A stretch of 64,000 nt of DNA from Robertmurraya korlensis NBRC 107688 (GTDB lineage: Bacteria > Bacillota > Bacilli > Bacillales > Cytobacillaceae). Position numbers and translations under genes: made by a program. The notes under the pieces were generated by a model. It saw only the letters and a list, made by a program, of their open reading frames with translations. It made no database searches and was not told the origin of the DNA. Positions 8,924-18,464 of the stretch are shown here, piece by piece. The stretch lies in contig NZ_BCVH01000002.1 in the NCBI RefSeq assembly GCF_001591645.1, positions 1 to 64,000 of the forward strand. Reading direction: 5' to 3'. Numbering within the stretch: position 1 is the first letter of the stretch; every line of letters starts with the position of its first letter.

Positions 8924-9901
8924 TTATTTGCTTACATAATCCCTTATTAACCAAGCTGCTCCAATAACACCTGCGTCATTACCAAGTGTCGCAACAGCGA
9001 TTTTTGTTGATTCCTTCACTCTCGAAAAGGCGTATTTCTCAAAGTTTTGACGAACACTGTCTAACAAAATATCTCCTGCTTTTGAAACTCCTCCACCTAA
9101 AACAATCTTTTCTGGGTTAAGTGAGTTTGCAATATTCGCTAATGCTAGTCCAAGGTGGAAACTTACTACCTCAATAATTTCCTTTGCAAGTACATCTCCA
9201 TTTCTTGCACTATCAAAAATATTCTTGGCTGTAATGGTTCCCTCTTCACGATAAATGGAGGCTAGTTCTCCACCGGAATCTTGCAGGGCATGTAACTTTT
9301 CTTTACCTATTCGAACAATTCCTGTGGCTGAAGCGATGGTTTCTAGGCAACCTGTTTTGCCACAATTACATGGCGCGCCTCCAACAGGGATAGAAGTGAT
9401 GTGACCAATTTCACCAGCAGCTCCACTAACCCCTTGGACGATATGTCCGTTAGCGATGACTCCTCCACCAACTCCTGTACCTAATGTGACAGCAACAATA
9501 TCCTTCCCACCATTTCCTGCACCCTTCCACATTTCACCTAGGGCAGCACAGTTTGCATCATTATCAATCACAGCAGGTAAAGAAGTTTCCACCTCTAATA
9601 AATCCTTTAAAGGATAGTTATCATCCCAGCCTAAGTTTACTACGTTATAGACAATTCCTGTTGAATAATCCACCGGACCAGGCGCACCCATCCCAATCCC
9701 AGCAAGCTTACTTTTTGGCTGATCTAACTCTTCAAGCGCTTGATCGATGGCTTTCGCAATATTAATCGTAATATTTTTCCCTTTATTGCTGTTATCAGTA
9801 GGGATTTCCCATTTTTTTAAAATTTCACCATATTGATTTATAAAAGCAAGCTTTGTTGTTGTTCCTCCTAAATCTACCCCAACCAACCACTTATCTGACA
9901 T
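8924..9901 (-). CDS. glcK: Glucokinase GlcK (ROK family)
   Basis: 325 aa. ATP-dependent phosphorylation of glucose. The phosphate-binding loop [10 protein letters not shown] is at the N-terminus, ROK sugar-binding [11 protein letters not shown] in the middle, and the zinc-binding [10 protein letters not shown] motif at about 178-187 separates ROK glucokinases from other hexokinases. ATG 9901 is five bases after AGGTG; GTG 9907, five bases after GAGGAG, is an equal alternative. The stop of yqgQ lies within the ribosome site, so the two genes are tightly coupled as in B. subtilis. Confidence 0.93.
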   Translation of the reverse strand: MSDKWLVGVDLGGTTTKLAFINQYGEILKKWEIPTDNSNKGKNITINIAKAIDQALEELDQPKSKLAGIGMGAPGPVDYSTGIVYNVVNLGWDDNYPLKDLLEVETSLPAVIDNDANCAALGEMWKGAGNGGKDIVAVTLGTGVGGGVIANGHIVQGVSGAAGEIGHITSIPVGGAPCNCGKTGCLETIASATGIVRIGKEKLHALQDSGGELASIYREEGTITAKNIFDSARNGDVLAKEIIEVVSFHLGLALANIANSLNPEKIVLGGGVSKAGDILLDSVRQNFEKYAFSRVKESTKIAVATLGNDAGVIGAAWLIRDYVSK

Positions 9902-9909
9902 ACTCACAC

Positions 9910-10113
9910 CTACTCCTCTTTATTGTTCATTAGTTGAATTTCATGACGGATAATAAATACTGCCGTTTGAAAGTCCTGCTCTTCAATCAACTGTGATTGA
10001 TATAATTCCTTCAACTCTTCCTCCATCAACTCTAAATCAGCCAGACGGTCACCAACATAAATAATGGTCCCAAACTTTTTTAAGAATTGTTGAATATCAT
10101 ATGTATTTTTCAT
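9910..10113 (-). CDS. yqgQ: YqgQ, DUF910 small protein
   Basis: A 67-residue cytosolic helical protein of the DUF910 family, whose Bacillus member YqgQ forms a three-helix fold and precedes glcK. The residues ([31 protein letters not shown]) are typical. GAGG stands seven bases before ATG 10113. Its role is unknown. The fixed pairing with glcK suggests a link to glucose phosphorylation, which is only an inference. Confidence 0.87.
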   Translation of the reverse strand: MKNTYDIQQFLKKFGTIIYVGDRLADLELMEEELKELYQSQLIEEQDFQTAVFIIRHEIQLMNNKEE

Positions 10114-10146
10114 CTAATTACCTCAAGATACTTAATTGTGAAAGCC

Positions 10147-10162
10147 TGTACAAACGCTTTCA
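10147..10162 (-). promoter_or_regulatory. Possible weak cre (CcpA) site before yqgQ-glcK
   Basis: On the minus strand ATGAAAGCGTTTGTAC matches 13 of 16 positions of the cre consensus WTGNAARCGNWWWCAW, with a good left arm and a poor right arm. It lies about 35-50 bp upstream of the yqgQ start. Confidence 0.3.
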
Positions 10163-10201
10163 TAAAAAGTATAATCGAAAACCGCACATTACTCAATACT
10201 A

Positions 10202-10236
10202 CAAAAAAATATGCCTTTCTAAAAAGAAAGGCATGC
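10202..10236 (-). terminator. Terminator of the SpoVAF-like gene
   Basis: ATGCCTTTCT (10211-10220), AAAA loop, AGAAAGGCAT (10225-10234), with a T-run on the minus strand. Confidence 0.85.
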
Positions 10237-10237
10237 A

Positions 10238-11695
10238 TTATCTATCAGGATCTTGGGGATTTAAAACTTCAGGTCTCTTACTTTTTAACGGGATTGGAGA
10301 GCGAATAAGAACATCTTTTAGTGCTTTCACATCAAATGGGATAAACGGCCATAGATAGGGAACACCAAAAGACTTCATATTAGCGAGTAAAAGAATAAGT
10401 AACATGGTCCCTACCACAAACCCAATGGTATGGAATATAGCTGTGAAAATTAACAAACAAAGTCTTACTAATCTTGTCGCTAAGCTTAACTCATAGCTTG
10501 GTGTTGCAAATGTTCCTAGTGCAGCAATAGAGAAATATAATATAACCTCATTACTCAATAATCCGACTTCTACAGCAACCTGTCCGATCATCAGGGCCGC
10601 TACAAGACCAAGTGCAGTCGCTAAAGCCGAAGGGGTGTGAATGGCAGCCATCCTCAGCACGTCTAGCCCAATTTCAATTAGTAGAAACTGTAAAAAGAGC
10701 GGTATTTGTCCCATCTCGTTTGGGCCGATAAAGGAAATAGCCTTTGGCAACAATTCTTTATTCGTCGCTAATAAATACCATAATGGTAATAAAAAGATGG
10801 ATGACCAAACTGCGATAAAACGAACGAGTCTAAGATATGCACCAACAATCGGCTTATTTCGGTACTCTTCTGCATGCTGCAGATGATGCCAAAAGGTAAC
10901 CGGGGTAATGATAACACTTGGTGATCCATCAACGATAATACAGACATGACCCTCATATAAGTGTGCAGCGGCTGTATCCGGCCTTTCTGTATATCGAATG
11001 ACGGGAAATGGGTTCCAATGTCTACCTGACAAATATTCCTCAATCGTTTTGTCGGCCATCGGTAAGCCATCGGTATCTATTTTTGATAGTGAATCTTTTA
11101 ACTGCTTAACCATATGGGGATCGGCTATGTCCTCAATATAACTAATTACAATATCCGTTTTTGATCTTCTGCCAACCTGCAAGTATTCCATACGTAACGT
11201 TCGATCTCTAACTCTTCTTCGGGTAAGGGCTGTATTAAAAACGAGTGTCTCTACAAATCCATCTCTTGCTCCTCTAACTACCCTTTCAATATCCGGCTCT
11301 TGAGGCCCACGAACTGGATATGTTCTTGCATCAATCAAAATGGCTGTTGGTATTCCATCTACAAGAAGAGCTGTAGGGCCCGCTAATACTGTGTCAGCAA
11401 CCTTATCTAAATCGTCGGTAGTTTCTACTTCTACATAAGGAATATACGTTTTTAACAAGGCACTAAGTGCATCAGGCTCGAGCTGTTCCTTCTTTAGATC
11501 TGCTAATAGCTTCATTAAGTAATGAAGAATATCGTCTTTAACAAAGCCATCAACAAAATAAAACGCCATTTCCCTCTCTGCGTACTTAACATCTAATTGA
11601 ATCACATCAAAACTTTTATCAACACCAAGGGCGTCCTTTAAATAACCTGTATTTTTATGTAGTTCTGAACTTACCTTTTGTTTTGCTGCTTCCAT
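10238..11695 (-). CDS. GerA-family spore germination protein, SpoVAF-like
   Basis: 485 aa. The N-terminal ~240 residues are the soluble GerA-type domain (VVRGARDGFVETLVFNTALTRRR, SKTDIVISYIEDIADP), followed by about five membrane helices and a short tail ending in LNPQDPDR. The family includes germinant-receptor A subunits and SpoVAF. The sequence resembles SpoVAF more than a receptor A subunit, to my recollection. ATG 11695 has GAGGTG six bases upstream; an in-frame TTG (11713) lies ahead of it. No spoVAE or gerB/gerC partner is adjacent, unlike the spoVA and ger operons, so it appears to act alone here. Confidence 0.8.
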   Translation of the reverse strand: MEAAKQKVSSELHKNTGYLKDALGVDKSFDVIQLDVKYAEREMAFYFVDGFVKDDILHYLMKLLADLKKEQLEPDALSALLKTYIPYVEVETTDDLDKVADTVLAGPTALLVDGIPTAILIDARTYPVRGPQEPDIERVVRGARDGFVETLVFNTALTRRRVRDRTLRMEYLQVGRRSKTDIVISYIEDIADPHMVKQLKDSLSKIDTDGLPMADKTIEEYLSGRHWNPFPVIRYTERPDTAAAHLYEGHVCIIVDGSPSVIITPVTFWHHLQHAEEYRNKPIVGAYLRLVRFIAVWSSIFLLPLWYLLATNKELLPKAISFIGPNEMGQIPLFLQFLLIEIGLDVLRMAAIHTPSALATALGLVAALMIGQVAVEVGLLSNEVILYFSIAALGTFATPSYELSLATRLVRLCLLIFTAIFHTIGFVVGTMLLILLLANMKSFGVPYLWPFIPFDVKALKDVLIRSPIPLKSKRPEVLNPQDPDR

Positions 11696-11842
11696 AGTGT
11701 CCACCTCGTTCAATTGAAGAGCTTACTCCAAACATTTCCATGCATACTTCAACATCTTTGACATACAGGAAAAAAAACATACTCTAACAATTGAAAAAGG
11801 TGACGTCATTATGACATCACCATGGAAAGTACTATTAATTAT

Positions 11843-13363
11843 TTACTCCTGTAATTTGTCTATAAGGCTTTGGTACTCCTCACGACTTGGTGCAAGCTCT
11901 GCTGCTTTTTGGACATATTTAAGTGAATCCTCTCTATTTCCTAATTCATAATAAATAAGCGAAAGATTATAGAATGCTTCGTGGAAATTCTTATCAAGTT
12001 CAATTGCCCTCTGTAGATGCTTTTCCGCTGAGGATAGGTCGTTTTTTTTGATTTCAACATAAGAAAGCTGAAAAAATAATTCTGCATCCGGTTGATGAGT
12101 TTGAACGGCGTTATTTAATAAATCATAAGCTTTATCATAGTTCTCATCCTGAAGATAGATCTGAGACAAAACCATCACCGACTGTGTATCGATAATTTCC
12201 TCTGGATTTGTATATCCATACCATAACAAACTGCCCATTCCTACAACGGTTAGTAATAAAAACAAAGCCTGCCGAAACCATTTTTTTTGTTTTGGAAAAT
12301 GAACGATGGCTGTTGCCAGAAAGCCTCCTACTAAACCACCAAGATGACCAGCGTTATCAATTCCTGGAATCGTAAAACCGAGTGACAGGTTAATAGCAAT
12401 GACCACTAGGACATTAAATCCCATCGTCCGAAAAAATAGCGAACGATAGTTAAGTCCGAAGTATAAAAGAGCACCAAAGCAGCCAAATATCGCACCACTT
12501 GCACCCGCTGAAAGACTTGTACTGAATAAAAAACTGGCCAGTGACCCACTAAAACCAGCCACTAAGTATATAAAAAGAAATCTCAGCCGTCCATAGATTC
12601 TTTCAATTGTAGTCCCAAGATAGTACAAAGCCAATGTATTCATAAACAAATGAATGAAACCGATATGAAGTAAAATAGGCGTTAAAAATCTCCACCACTC
12701 TCCCTCTAGAATGAGCGGATTGAATTTCGCGCCGTACTTAATGAGGGTGGCTGTATTGGTACTTCCCCCTTTTAATTCAAGAAAAAGAAATGCAGCAATT
12801 TGGAACACAATGAATACATATGTAAAAAAGGGTTTTCCATACTCAAACATCGATTTTTCTATTTTTATACGTTCAATCGCTTTTTCTAGAGTAGCATTTT
12901 TTAGGACCTCAATCTCATCAAGAGAATACTCCTCCTTGCTTTCGAAAGGCACTTCCTCATTGAACACCTGCTCTAAGTCAGATAGTACTCTATTATATGA
13001 ATCTCTAGTAATAACCTTTGTTGTTAGGTTTGTTTTCAGGAGCTTTTGTTCTGTAAGTAAGAACTCATAGTCATCGACTGGTGGATAGGCTGATACATAT
13101 ATATTTAATACATTTGCCTCCCCACGAATAAACTGGCGTCGGATTGCATCACCGTTGTTCCCCGTGTTTTCTATATCCCGAGCAAGCCAATTGCTCCAGT
13201 CCAAATCGACCCGTCGAAGCCGAATAATCGGTACCTGCTTATTCTCTACTTTTTCAAACCACAATTCCTGCTGTGAAGTTGAGGACCTTAACAATCGATA
13301 TTCTTTTTTATGGATAAGAAAATGTGCAAGCTTCCAAAATAAATAATCTTCTAATTTATCCAA
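11843..13363 (-). CDS. gluP: Rhomboid intramembrane protease GluP (YqgP) with C-terminal TPRs
   Basis: 506 aa, close to B. subtilis GluP. An N-terminal cytosolic region (~1-170) is followed by a rhomboid core of about seven helices. The catalytic serine is in GASGAIFG and the catalytic histidine in AGHLGGLVGG. Two or three tetratricopeptide repeats occupy residues ~395-505 (ELFFQLSYVEIKK, FHEAFYNLSLIYYELGN). The family cleaves membrane proteins in the bilayer, and B. subtilis YqgP is linked to magnesium transporter turnover. The start is TTG 13363 after GAGGGGGAAGC. Confidence 0.92.
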   Translation of the reverse strand: MDKLEDYLFWKLAHFLIHKKEYRLLRSSTSQQELWFEKVENKQVPIIRLRRVDLDWSNWLARDIENTGNNGDAIRRQFIRGEANVLNIYVSAYPPVDDYEFLLTEQKLLKTNLTTKVITRDSYNRVLSDLEQVFNEEVPFESKEEYSLDEIEVLKNATLEKAIERIKIEKSMFEYGKPFFTYVFIVFQIAAFLFLELKGGSTNTATLIKYGAKFNPLILEGEWWRFLTPILLHIGFIHLFMNTLALYYLGTTIERIYGRLRFLFIYLVAGFSGSLASFLFSTSLSAGASGAIFGCFGALLYFGLNYRSLFFRTMGFNVLVVIAINLSLGFTIPGIDNAGHLGGLVGGFLATAIVHFPKQKKWFRQALFLLLTVVGMGSLLWYGYTNPEEIIDTQSVMVLSQIYLQDENYDKAYDLLNNAVQTHQPDAELFFQLSYVEIKKNDLSSAEKHLQRAIELDKNFHEAFYNLSLIYYELGNREDSLKYVQKAAELAPSREEYQSLIDKLQE

Positions 13364-13415
13364 GCTTCCCCCTCATTCCTTTACAAACGTATACTCACAT
13401 TATATATGAGACATA

Positions 13416-13450
13416 AAAAAGACCAAAGCATCATGCACTTTGGTCTTTTT
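13416..13450 (-). terminator. Terminator downstream of yqgO-like gene
   Basis: AAAAGACCAAAG (ending 13428) pairs with CTTTGGTCTTTT (13438-13449). It lies right at the 3' end of the 63-aa gene. Confidence 0.82.
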
Positions 13451-13452
13451 TA

Positions 13453-13644
13453 TTAATAGGCAGGACGTCCGGAGAATACCGTTTTTGTCATTAGATTTCG
13501 AACAAACGGTACATTCATTAAGGAACGAACAACCATTCTCCTGATCATTGGACTACCAAGTACGATATTAACCAACCGAAAACGATTTTTATAAGCGTAA
13601 TAACCACCAATACCAACTATTACCATCGAAAATAAGCGTGACAT
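13453..13644 (-). CDS. Small YqgO-like membrane-associated protein
   Basis: A 63-residue basic protein with one N-terminal hydrophobic helix (LFSMVIVGIGGYYAYK) and an arginine-rich amphipathic remainder. Three ATG codons stand in a row; the third (13644) is seven bases from AGGAGG. Position between gluP and ldh/yqgN and its size suggest B. subtilis YqgO, but I identify it by place more than by sequence. Function unknown. Confidence 0.65.
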   Translation of the reverse strand: MSRLFSMVIVGIGGYYAYKNRFRLVNIVLGSPMIRRMVVRSLMNVPFVRNLMTKTVFSGRPAY

Positions 13645-13706
13645 CATCATCCCTCCTACCTATAGTTTGAAACGCCATTTTCATTTTTATCCATGATAAT
13701 TGAAAA

Positions 13707-14675
<969 letters not shown>

Positions 14676-14718
14676 TTAGTTCATACTTATGGTTTCCCCA
14701 ATTAAGTATTTTCATGAC

Positions 14719-15495
14719 CTAATGCATCAACAATATAGCAATTGCAGGTGCAAAGCCAGAAATAAAGTTAACAACGTCATTGTTAAAAAATGTTCTCCCT
14801 CTAATTAGAGATGTTCTTCTTTGACAATGACTTACTTTCTCTGTTTCCACTCCACAGCTAGAACACATATATACGGCTTGTACATAAGCTCCAAGGAAGG
14901 TATCTATGACATTCCCCAAAAATCCAAAGATAAAAATCACCCACAGCTCGGATAGTTCTAAATGAAATAAAACATAGGATGTTATAGCAATGACAAGAGC
15001 ACCCATTACCGCTGCCATAGTCCCTAGAAGGCTAACTGCTCCCGACGTTCCTCTTTCAACAACTGAGAAAGTACGGACTGAGTAAGGCCTTTTCTTACTT
15101 AGTATGCCAATTTCTGATGCCCACGTATCTGAGTTAGAAGTTGCAATAAACACGCAAAAAGCAATAAGCAAACTATCAGTTTGGAAAAATCCATATAAAA
15201 TACTGATTAGTGCTGCCATCCCACCATTAGCCAATACTTGTTGATAATCCCTTCTAGACCCCTTCTCATGCTTCTCCTCAGCAACCATCTTGTCTTTTCT
15301 CCTGTATACTGACCAAAGACTAGAAGAAGCAAAAAATATCCCAAGTATAATCAATCCTTTCATCCCTATCCCATAGCAAATAAGTAGCCCGATACCTATA
15401 GCTGTAACACTTCCTGACTTTGTCAAAAAGTGCAATACATAGCCCAGGATAGCGGCAAAAATAATGAACGACGGTAGTAGGATAGATTCAATCAA
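14719..15495 (-). CDS. DUF92 family integral membrane protein
   Basis: 258 aa with six or seven hydrophobic segments and the DUF92 signature (ATSNSDTWASEIGILSKKRP, FGFLGNVIDTFLGAYVQ). Near the C-terminus are cysteines in YMCSSCGVETEKVSHC, possibly a zinc site. Characterised eukaryotic/cyanobacterial relatives (VTE6) are phytyl-phosphate kinases; the substrate here is unknown. TTG 15495 has GGAGGT eight bases upstream and overlaps the 3' end of the upstream folate gene by eight bases, so the two are translationally coupled. Confidence 0.83.
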   Translation of the reverse strand: MIESILLPSFIIFAAILGYVLHFLTKSGSVTAIGIGLLICYGIGMKGLIILGIFFASSSLWSVYRRKDKMVAEEKHEKGSRRDYQQVLANGGMAALISILYGFFQTDSLLIAFCVFIATSNSDTWASEIGILSKKRPYSVRTFSVVERGTSGAVSLLGTMAAVMGALVIAITSYVLFHLELSELWVIFIFGFLGNVIDTFLGAYVQAVYMCSSCGVETEKVSHCQRRTSLIRGRTFFNNDVVNFISGFAPAIAILLMH

Positions 15496-16054
15496 TACTT
15501 ATTACCTCCCCAGGGGTAATAAGCTTTTTTACGGGAATATCATGTAATTCTATAGGAAGGGTAGAAACGATTTGTTCTGGAAAAGCCAAAGAAAGAGTCT
15601 TACCTTTATAATCAATTAAGAATCGATCATAATAACCACCACCGAAACCTAAACGGTAGCCTTTTGTTGTAAAACCTAAGCCAGGGACAATGACTAAATC
15701 TATATCCCCCTTATTTATTTCGACTGTTTTACTGACAATTGGTTCTAGTAATCCGAAAAAGACAGATTCTAATTCTTCAAAAGAATGGATTATATGAAAA
15801 GTCATTGTATGAGTACTAGTATGACATTTTGGAACAACAATTGTTTTTCCTGTTCTCCAGGCTTCACGAATGATGGGGTATGTATCCACTTCAGGGGATC
15901 TTGAAATCGTAATTGCAATCGTGTTCGCGTACTTCCACTCCTCTGTACCGAATAAATGAGTAGCAATTTGAATAGATTGGTTTTCGTATTGTTGTTGTGG
16001 CTTTTGCTGAAGGTCTTGTTGAAGGATTGAACGAAGGAACCTTTTACTAGTCAA
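15488..16054 (-). CDS. yqgN: 5-formyltetrahydrofolate cyclo-ligase (YqgN)
   Basis: 188 aa. Converts 5-formyl-THF to 5,10-methenyl-THF with ATP. The family signature GYRLGFGGGYYDRFL is near residue 135, with VPKCHTSTHTMTFHII and VPGLGFTTKGYR preceding. TTG 16054 is the likely start. The gene overlaps the DUF92 gene and follows rpmG, as yqgN follows rpmGA in B. subtilis. Confidence 0.9.
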   Translation of the reverse strand: MTSKRFLRSILQQDLQQKPQQQYENQSIQIATHLFGTEEWKYANTIAITISRSPEVDTYPIIREAWRTGKTIVVPKCHTSTHTMTFHIIHSFEELESVFFGLLEPIVSKTVEINKGDIDLVIVPGLGFTTKGYRLGFGGGYYDRFLIDYKGKTLSLAFPEQIVSTLPIELHDIPVKKLITPGEVISID

Positions 16055-16100
16055 CGGTATTCCCCCTAGTATTTCAGAATAAGAGTTTATGTAAACACAA

Positions 16101-16130
16101 AAAAAAGCAGTGGGGATGACCCTACTGCTT
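16101..16130 (-). terminator. Terminator of rpmG
   Basis: AGCAGT (16106-16111) pairs with ACTGCT (16124-16129), with inner GGG/CCC pairing and a run of eight T on the minus strand. The stem overlaps the rpmG stop codon. Confidence 0.8.
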
Positions 16131-16278
16131 ATTTTGTTTCACGGTGTAAAGTAACTCGCTTTAATCTTGGGCAATATTTTTTCAGCTCGATACGATCTGG
16201 GTTATTGCGCTTATTTTTTGTAGTGATATAGTTACGATCACCAGTTTCAGTGCAAGCTAATGTAATGTTCACACGCAT
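16129..16278 (-). CDS. rpmG: 50S ribosomal protein L33 (zinc-independent type)
   Basis: 49 aa, starting [17 protein letters not shown] and ending TLHRETK, the pattern of L33 type 1. Only single cysteines remain (ACTETG, KYCPRLK) where zinc-binding L33 has CxxC pairs, so this is the C-minus form used without zinc. TGGAGGGATAAAT precedes ATG 16278. It lies upstream of yqgN, as rpmGA does in B. subtilis. Confidence 0.95.
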   Translation of the reverse strand: MRVNITLACTETGDRNYITTKNKRNNPDRIELKKYCPRLKRVTLHRETK

Positions 16279-16353
16279 ATTTATCCCTCCAAACTCTATC
16301 TGTTCAGACTTGTTCGTTTATTTGTTCATACGACTTTTCTATAATACCACTTT

Positions 16354-16983
16354 TTATTTTGAAATGCTAGTGTGTTTTTTTAAAATTGTTTCATTAAGAT
16401 GAAGTAGTAAATTCTTTTCAGTCGCTTGGATCACCCATGCGGTCCCTTTTTTCGAAGATTGAGCAGGGACTTTTACATCGAGTGAAAAAATACTTGCCGA
16501 TGCTCCCTTGCCCATCGGTTGGTATCTAAGGATTCCCTTTGTTTGATCCGCCCATATTTGCTCAGTCGGGATATTCCAAAGTGGTTGAATGGTCTGCTGA
16601 ATCGTCCCTTCCTCCGAATGACCGTTCACTAAGAACATCTTTTCACCTGAATGATGAAAAATTACCTTCTCGAGGGGGGACACAAATGAAAGATGCTCGG
16701 TCGCTACTTCGTGGTGACGGCTCATAAATAAAAGCTTTAGATTCTTTTCTTCCTCACTATGGTTTCTAACATATACTTGAAATAAACGAACTTTGGAATG
16801 GATACTTTCTTCCTTTACATGGATGGAAAGGGACTCAGAGGAGATTAATTTTTCATGTCCATTCGAGATCCAGTGTATTTTCCCCCCTATCCAAATACCT
16901 GGTATAGTGGAAAACTGCTTCCTCAAATAAGGAGTGTGCTCAGTTGTTTCCTTTTCCATCGTTACGTACGTATTCGTTATCAT
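16354..16983 (-). CDS. Uncharacterised beta-rich protein, last gene of sugar-nucleotide cluster
   Basis: 209 aa, not recognised. The residue pattern is alternating and beta-rich (SLSIHVKEES, VRLFQVYVRNHSEEEKNLKLLFMSRH, IFSLDVKVPAQSSKKGTAWVI), with no signal peptide, membrane helix or cysteine cluster. ATG 16983 is six bases after AGGGG and one base from the stop of the nucleotidyltransferase gene, so it is clearly in that operon. A carbohydrate-binding or structural partner of the enzymes upstream is possible but not shown. No clear terminator follows. Confidence 0.7.
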   Translation of the reverse strand: MITNTYVTMEKETTEHTPYLRKQFSTIPGIWIGGKIHWISNGHEKLISSESLSIHVKEESIHSKVRLFQVYVRNHSEEEKNLKLLFMSRHHEVATEHLSFVSPLEKVIFHHSGEKMFLVNGHSEEGTIQQTIQPLWNIPTEQIWADQTKGILRYQPMGKGASASIFSLDVKVPAQSSKKGTAWVIQATEKNLLLHLNETILKKHTSISK

Positions 16984-16984
16984 A

Positions 16985-18427
16985 CTACACCCCTTGGTAT
17001 ATCATTATTTGGTTACGACATTCATAAGCCATTGCTCGCGCAACTTCAATACTCTCCGCATGTGTATAGATGGTAATACACTCTTCCGTCTCGTATGGAA
17101 AAATATATACCCAACGATTATGACTGAAGTAGAGCTGCATTCCTTCTTTTATGTTAATATTCACAGTCTTATCAAGCATACTTTCAATGAGTATTCTAAC
17201 CATTCGACTTTTTAGTTTAGGCGGGCAATGAACTTTCGTAATAGTCACTATTGCATCAAATGGTATTTTAGTTTCAAGTTTTTCCATGCTGTATTCACTA
17301 CTTAACTTATCCTCGGCCACGTTCATGGCTTCATTTTCAAAAAAATGAACGGGATTGGTAGAGTCTTCACATTCTATTTTACACTGTGACACTTTTTCTT
17401 CAAAAACCTTCCTATTATTGATCATGCTCGAACCCTCTTCAACGACAACAAAGGCAGCAATGACACAGTTTACAATTTGAGAATCCTTATTCATTCGAAC
17501 ACCATCCCATAGAATCGAATCCTCTATGAAACAGTCACTATCAATCAAACAATTATTTCCAATCACAGTATTTGGACCGATGAACGTATTTGAACCAAGA
17601 TGACAACCTTCACCAATAAGTACTGGACCTTCAAATCTACAAAGTGGGTCGATTACACAATTTGGACCTACCCACACTCCCTTCTTAAACTCCTTGTATC
17701 CTCTAGTTCCTATCCAATTCAAAAAGGGTGATAAGTAATCACGGTGAACTTGGTGGTATGTATGAAATTGGCCAATATCAATCCAGTAACCCTCCAGGGT
17801 GAAGCTATGAAGCGCAGCATTTTCCTGTAGCAATAGAGGAAATAAATCATGGCTAAAATCAAATTGTCGGTCACTCGGGATATAGTTTAATATGGATGGT
17901 TCAACAATATATATTCCTGTATTAATTTGATCACTAAAGATTAAATGCTTAGGTGGCTTTTCTAAAAAATATCGAATTCTCCCTTTTTTATCTTTAATGA
18001 CAATACCATAATGTTCTGGGTCAGCTAATGGGGTTGTTATTATGGTTAAATCACTTCCTGATTCTTGGTGGAAAGTAACAGCATGATGAAGATCAAATCG
18101 ATTGACCACATCGGAGGAAATTACAATAAATGTTCCATCAATAAATTCCCTTAATGCTTGAAGACCACCTGCAGTACCCATTGGGGTTTTTTCAAAAAAA
18201 TAAACAAGCCTTACTCCATATTTGCTCCCGTCACCACAATGTTTTTGTATTTTCGTCGCTAGATGATGGATTGTTATGGCTATTTCAGTTACTCCCTGTG
18301 ATTTTAACCATGTGATACAGAGATCAATTACAGGAATATTCATAATGGGCACGAGAGGTTTTGGAGTTAACAATGTAAGTGGCGACATCCGGGATCCTTT
18401 CCCACCAGCTAATATCACGCCCTTCAT
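16985..18427 (-). CDS. Sugar-phosphate nucleotidyltransferase with left-handed beta-helix and phosphomutase-IV-like tail
   Basis: 480 aa. Residues 1-~230 are an NTP_transferase domain: GGKGSRMSPLTLLTPKPLVP (nucleotide loop and lysine), DVVNRFDL, and the sugar-binding PMGTAGGLQ. Residues ~240-335 hold hexapeptide repeats (IGEGCHLGSNTFIGPNTVIGN). The last ~75 residues (SRMVRILIES to EVARAMAYECRNQI) look like domain IV of a phosphohexomutase, without catalytic domains I-III. The closest type is mannose-1-phosphate guanylyltransferase or glucose-1-phosphate adenylyltransferase; the sugar cannot be told from sequence alone. GAGGAG precedes the ATG. It probably makes the NDP-sugar for the GT4 encoded upstream in the same operon. 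Confidence 0.85.
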   Translation of the reverse strand: MKGVILAGGKGSRMSPLTLLTPKPLVPIMNIPVIDLCITWLKSQGVTEIAITIHHLATKIQKHCGDGSKYGVRLVYFFEKTPMGTAGGLQALREFIDGTFIVISSDVVNRFDLHHAVTFHQESGSDLTIITTPLADPEHYGIVIKDKKGRIRYFLEKPPKHLIFSDQINTGIYIVEPSILNYIPSDRQFDFSHDLFPLLLQENAALHSFTLEGYWIDIGQFHTYHQVHRDYLSPFLNWIGTRGYKEFKKGVWVGPNCVIDPLCRFEGPVLIGEGCHLGSNTFIGPNTVIGNNCLIDSDCFIEDSILWDGVRMNKDSQIVNCVIAAFVVVEEGSSMINNRKVFEEKVSQCKIECEDSTNPVHFFENEAMNVAEDKLSSEYSMEKLETKIPFDAIVTITKVHCPPKLKSRMVRILIESMLDKTVNINIKEGMQLYFSHNRWVYIFPYETEECITIYTHAESIEVARAMAYECRNQIMIYQGV

Positions 18428-18464
18428 CCTTATCTCTCCTCTATATCCTTTGTGTGAACCAAAA

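Noticed and set aside
10087-10358. Two overlapping plus-strand frames (73 and 85 aa)
   Set aside because: They cover the yqgQ promoter and SpoVAF terminator region; no recognisable features and they read through the terminator hairpin.
11714-11800. Sigma-G-like promoter before the SpoVAF-like gene
   Set aside because: A TGTATG -35 can be read but no acceptable -10 stands at the right distance.
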